In this document: piece by piece, positions 5,008 through 5,834 of the stretch
How the letters are laid out: the number at the start of each line of letters is the position of its first letter
How positions within the stretch are numbered: position 1 is the first letter of the stretch
NCBI GenBank assembly: GCA_016938155.1
Contig: JAFGVF010000409.1
Location: forward strand, 1 to 5,834
Direction: 5' to 3'
Origin: Candidatus Cloacimonadota bacterium
GTDB lineage: Bacteria > Cloacimonadota > Cloacimonadia > Cloacimonadales > JAFGVF01
Length of the DNA stretch: 5,834 nucleotides
The notes under the pieces: generated by a model
What the model was told of the DNA's origin: nothing
Database searches by the model: none
What the model saw: the letters and a program-made list of their open reading frames with translations, nothing else
Program-made: the position numbers and the translations under genes

Positions 5008-5834
5008 ATGAAAAAGATTTACTTAGGCTTTTTACTCATATTAGTCAGCATCAGCTTATTTGCTGACGGCGTTTTACCGCTTGGGTCAGGTACAGAAGCC
5101 GACCCTTATCAGATTGCGACCTTGGATAACCTGCTTTGGGTTAGTACCAATAACAGTTCATGGAGTAGTCACTTTATCCAGACTGCTGATATCGATGCCT
5201 CCGATACGGAGAACTGGAATGGCGGAGAGGGCTTTAGTCCTATGGGAAGCAATTCTCATCCATTTTCAGCAACTTACAATGGGCAGAATTACGAGATAAC
5301 TAATATCTATATAAACAGACCGGCAACTACTGCTCAAAGCTTAATCAGAATATCTGATGGAGCCAATTTTAGCAATCTTTGTATCGTAGATGTCGATATA
5401 ACCGGAACATCTCTAACTAGTGTACTTATCTCTATTGCTGAGAATTCAGTGATCAATAATTGTTACTCCAGCGGTACAATCAACGGACTTGACATAGTCG
5501 GAGGGTTAATTGGTAGAGCAGACTCCTGCACAATCACAAATAGCAATAGTACGGTAAATTGCAATGGAGAGGATAAGGTAGGTGGATTGATAGGTGAAGT
5601 AAGGTATTCAAGTCTTATTGATAATTGTTTTACAACAGGTATAGTGTCCGGAGATGGTGCAGTTGGAGGTTTAATTGGCTCTATAGGATATACTAGTACA
5701 ATAAACAACTGTTATAGTATAAGTGATATAACCGCACAGGATAATGCCGGAGGTTTGGCTGGAGATTTCGGTGAATCGGAGATGTCTGGCAGTTACTTTG
5801 CCGGGAGTATTACTTCTGCTCACTATGCAGGTGG
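5008..5834 (+). CDS. Secreted GLUG-repeat protein, 3' end outside the window (paralog 3)
   Basis: The frame is open from ATG 5008 to the window edge: 275 codons plus 2 nt, with no stop. Residues 1-19 are a signal peptide nearly identical to that of paralog 2 (MKKIYLGFLLILVSISLFA). Residues 20-80 are the shared N-terminal module with PLGSGTEADPYQI, ADIDAS and GFSPMG. After residue 80 it diverges: the GLFG landmark of the other copies reads SLIR at 111-114, and the first repeat (137-163) has lost the Gly-Gly core (SVLISIAENSVINNCYSSG). Good GLUG units follow from 164 (VGGLIG), 191 (VGGLIG), 219 (VGGLIG) and 247 (AGGLAG), with another starting at 274. By homology, a middle cap, second array and sorting domain should follow beyond the window. 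A 19-nt gap to the gene upstream indicates the same operon. Function is unknown; a surface or secreted location is inferred. Confidence 0.82.
   Translation, partial: MKKIYLGFLLILVSISLFADGVLPLGSGTEADPYQIATLDNLLWVSTNNSSWSSHFIQTADIDASDTENWNGGEGFSPMGSNSHPFSATYNGQNYEITNIYINRPATTAQSLIRISDGANFSNLCIVDVDITGTSLTSVLISIAENSVINNCYSSGTINGLDIVGGLIGRADSCTITNSNSTVNCNGEDKVGGLIGEVRYSSLIDNCFTTGIVSGDGAVGGLIGSIGYTSTINNCYSISDITAQDNAGGLAGDFGESEMSGSYFAGSITSAHYAG
5065..5247 (+). repeat. Paralogous N-terminal module, copy 3 of 3
   Basis: Encodes residues 20-80 of paralog 3, 55/61 identical to each of the other two copies. It marks the start of the third duplicated unit. Confidence 0.8.
5497..5834 (+). repeat. GLUG array of paralog 3 (at least 4 units, cut by the edge)
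   Basis: Encodes residues 164-275. Units start at residues 164, 191, 219 and 247 with an AGG of the next at 274, a period of 27-28 residues. N-[SC]-N, NCF, NCY and GSYF mark the equivalent strand position in successive units. Confidence 0.7.

Overview
The window looks like a piece of a Bacteroidota/FCB-group genome, most probably Candidatus Cloacimonadota. I infer this from protein style: secreted proteins with GLUG repeats, a YPNPFNPETTIKFSI-type C-terminal sorting domain, Asn/Ser-rich sequence and moderate AT content. No marker gene is present to prove the lineage.

Layout. Positions 1-480 form a relatively GC-rich stretch with no convincing gene. It holds short overlapping open frames on both strands, none with a ribosome binding site, plus a few hairpins. 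Near 480 the composition drops sharply, and about 481-757 is an AT-rich leader carrying a perfect 14-bp palindrome and weak promoter-like motifs. From 758 to the right edge lie three tandem, same-strand, paralogous genes: 758-2692 (644 aa), 2712-4988 (758 aa) and 5008 to beyond 5834 (275 codons seen, cut by the window edge). Each gap between genes is exactly 19 nt and carries a strong Shine-Dalgarno, so the three are probably one operon.

Each protein has a signal peptide of about 19 residues, a near-invariant N-terminal module (residues 20-80) and arrays of about 27-residue GLUG motifs (Pfam Glug family), expected to form a beta-solenoid. In the two complete copies a second diverged cap module splits the GLUG repeats into two arrays, and a 90-residue C-terminal domain of the FlgD-like / type IX secretion type A sorting class follows. 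The biochemical role is unknown. A surface-attached or secreted adhesin or binding protein is the most reasonable inference.

The most interesting signal is the mosaic conservation between copies. The N- and C-terminal DNA is nearly identical, with runs of 37 and 47 identical nucleotides, while the GLUG arrays differ in sequence and number. This pattern suits repeated duplication with gene conversion or module shuffling of an exported surface repertoire.
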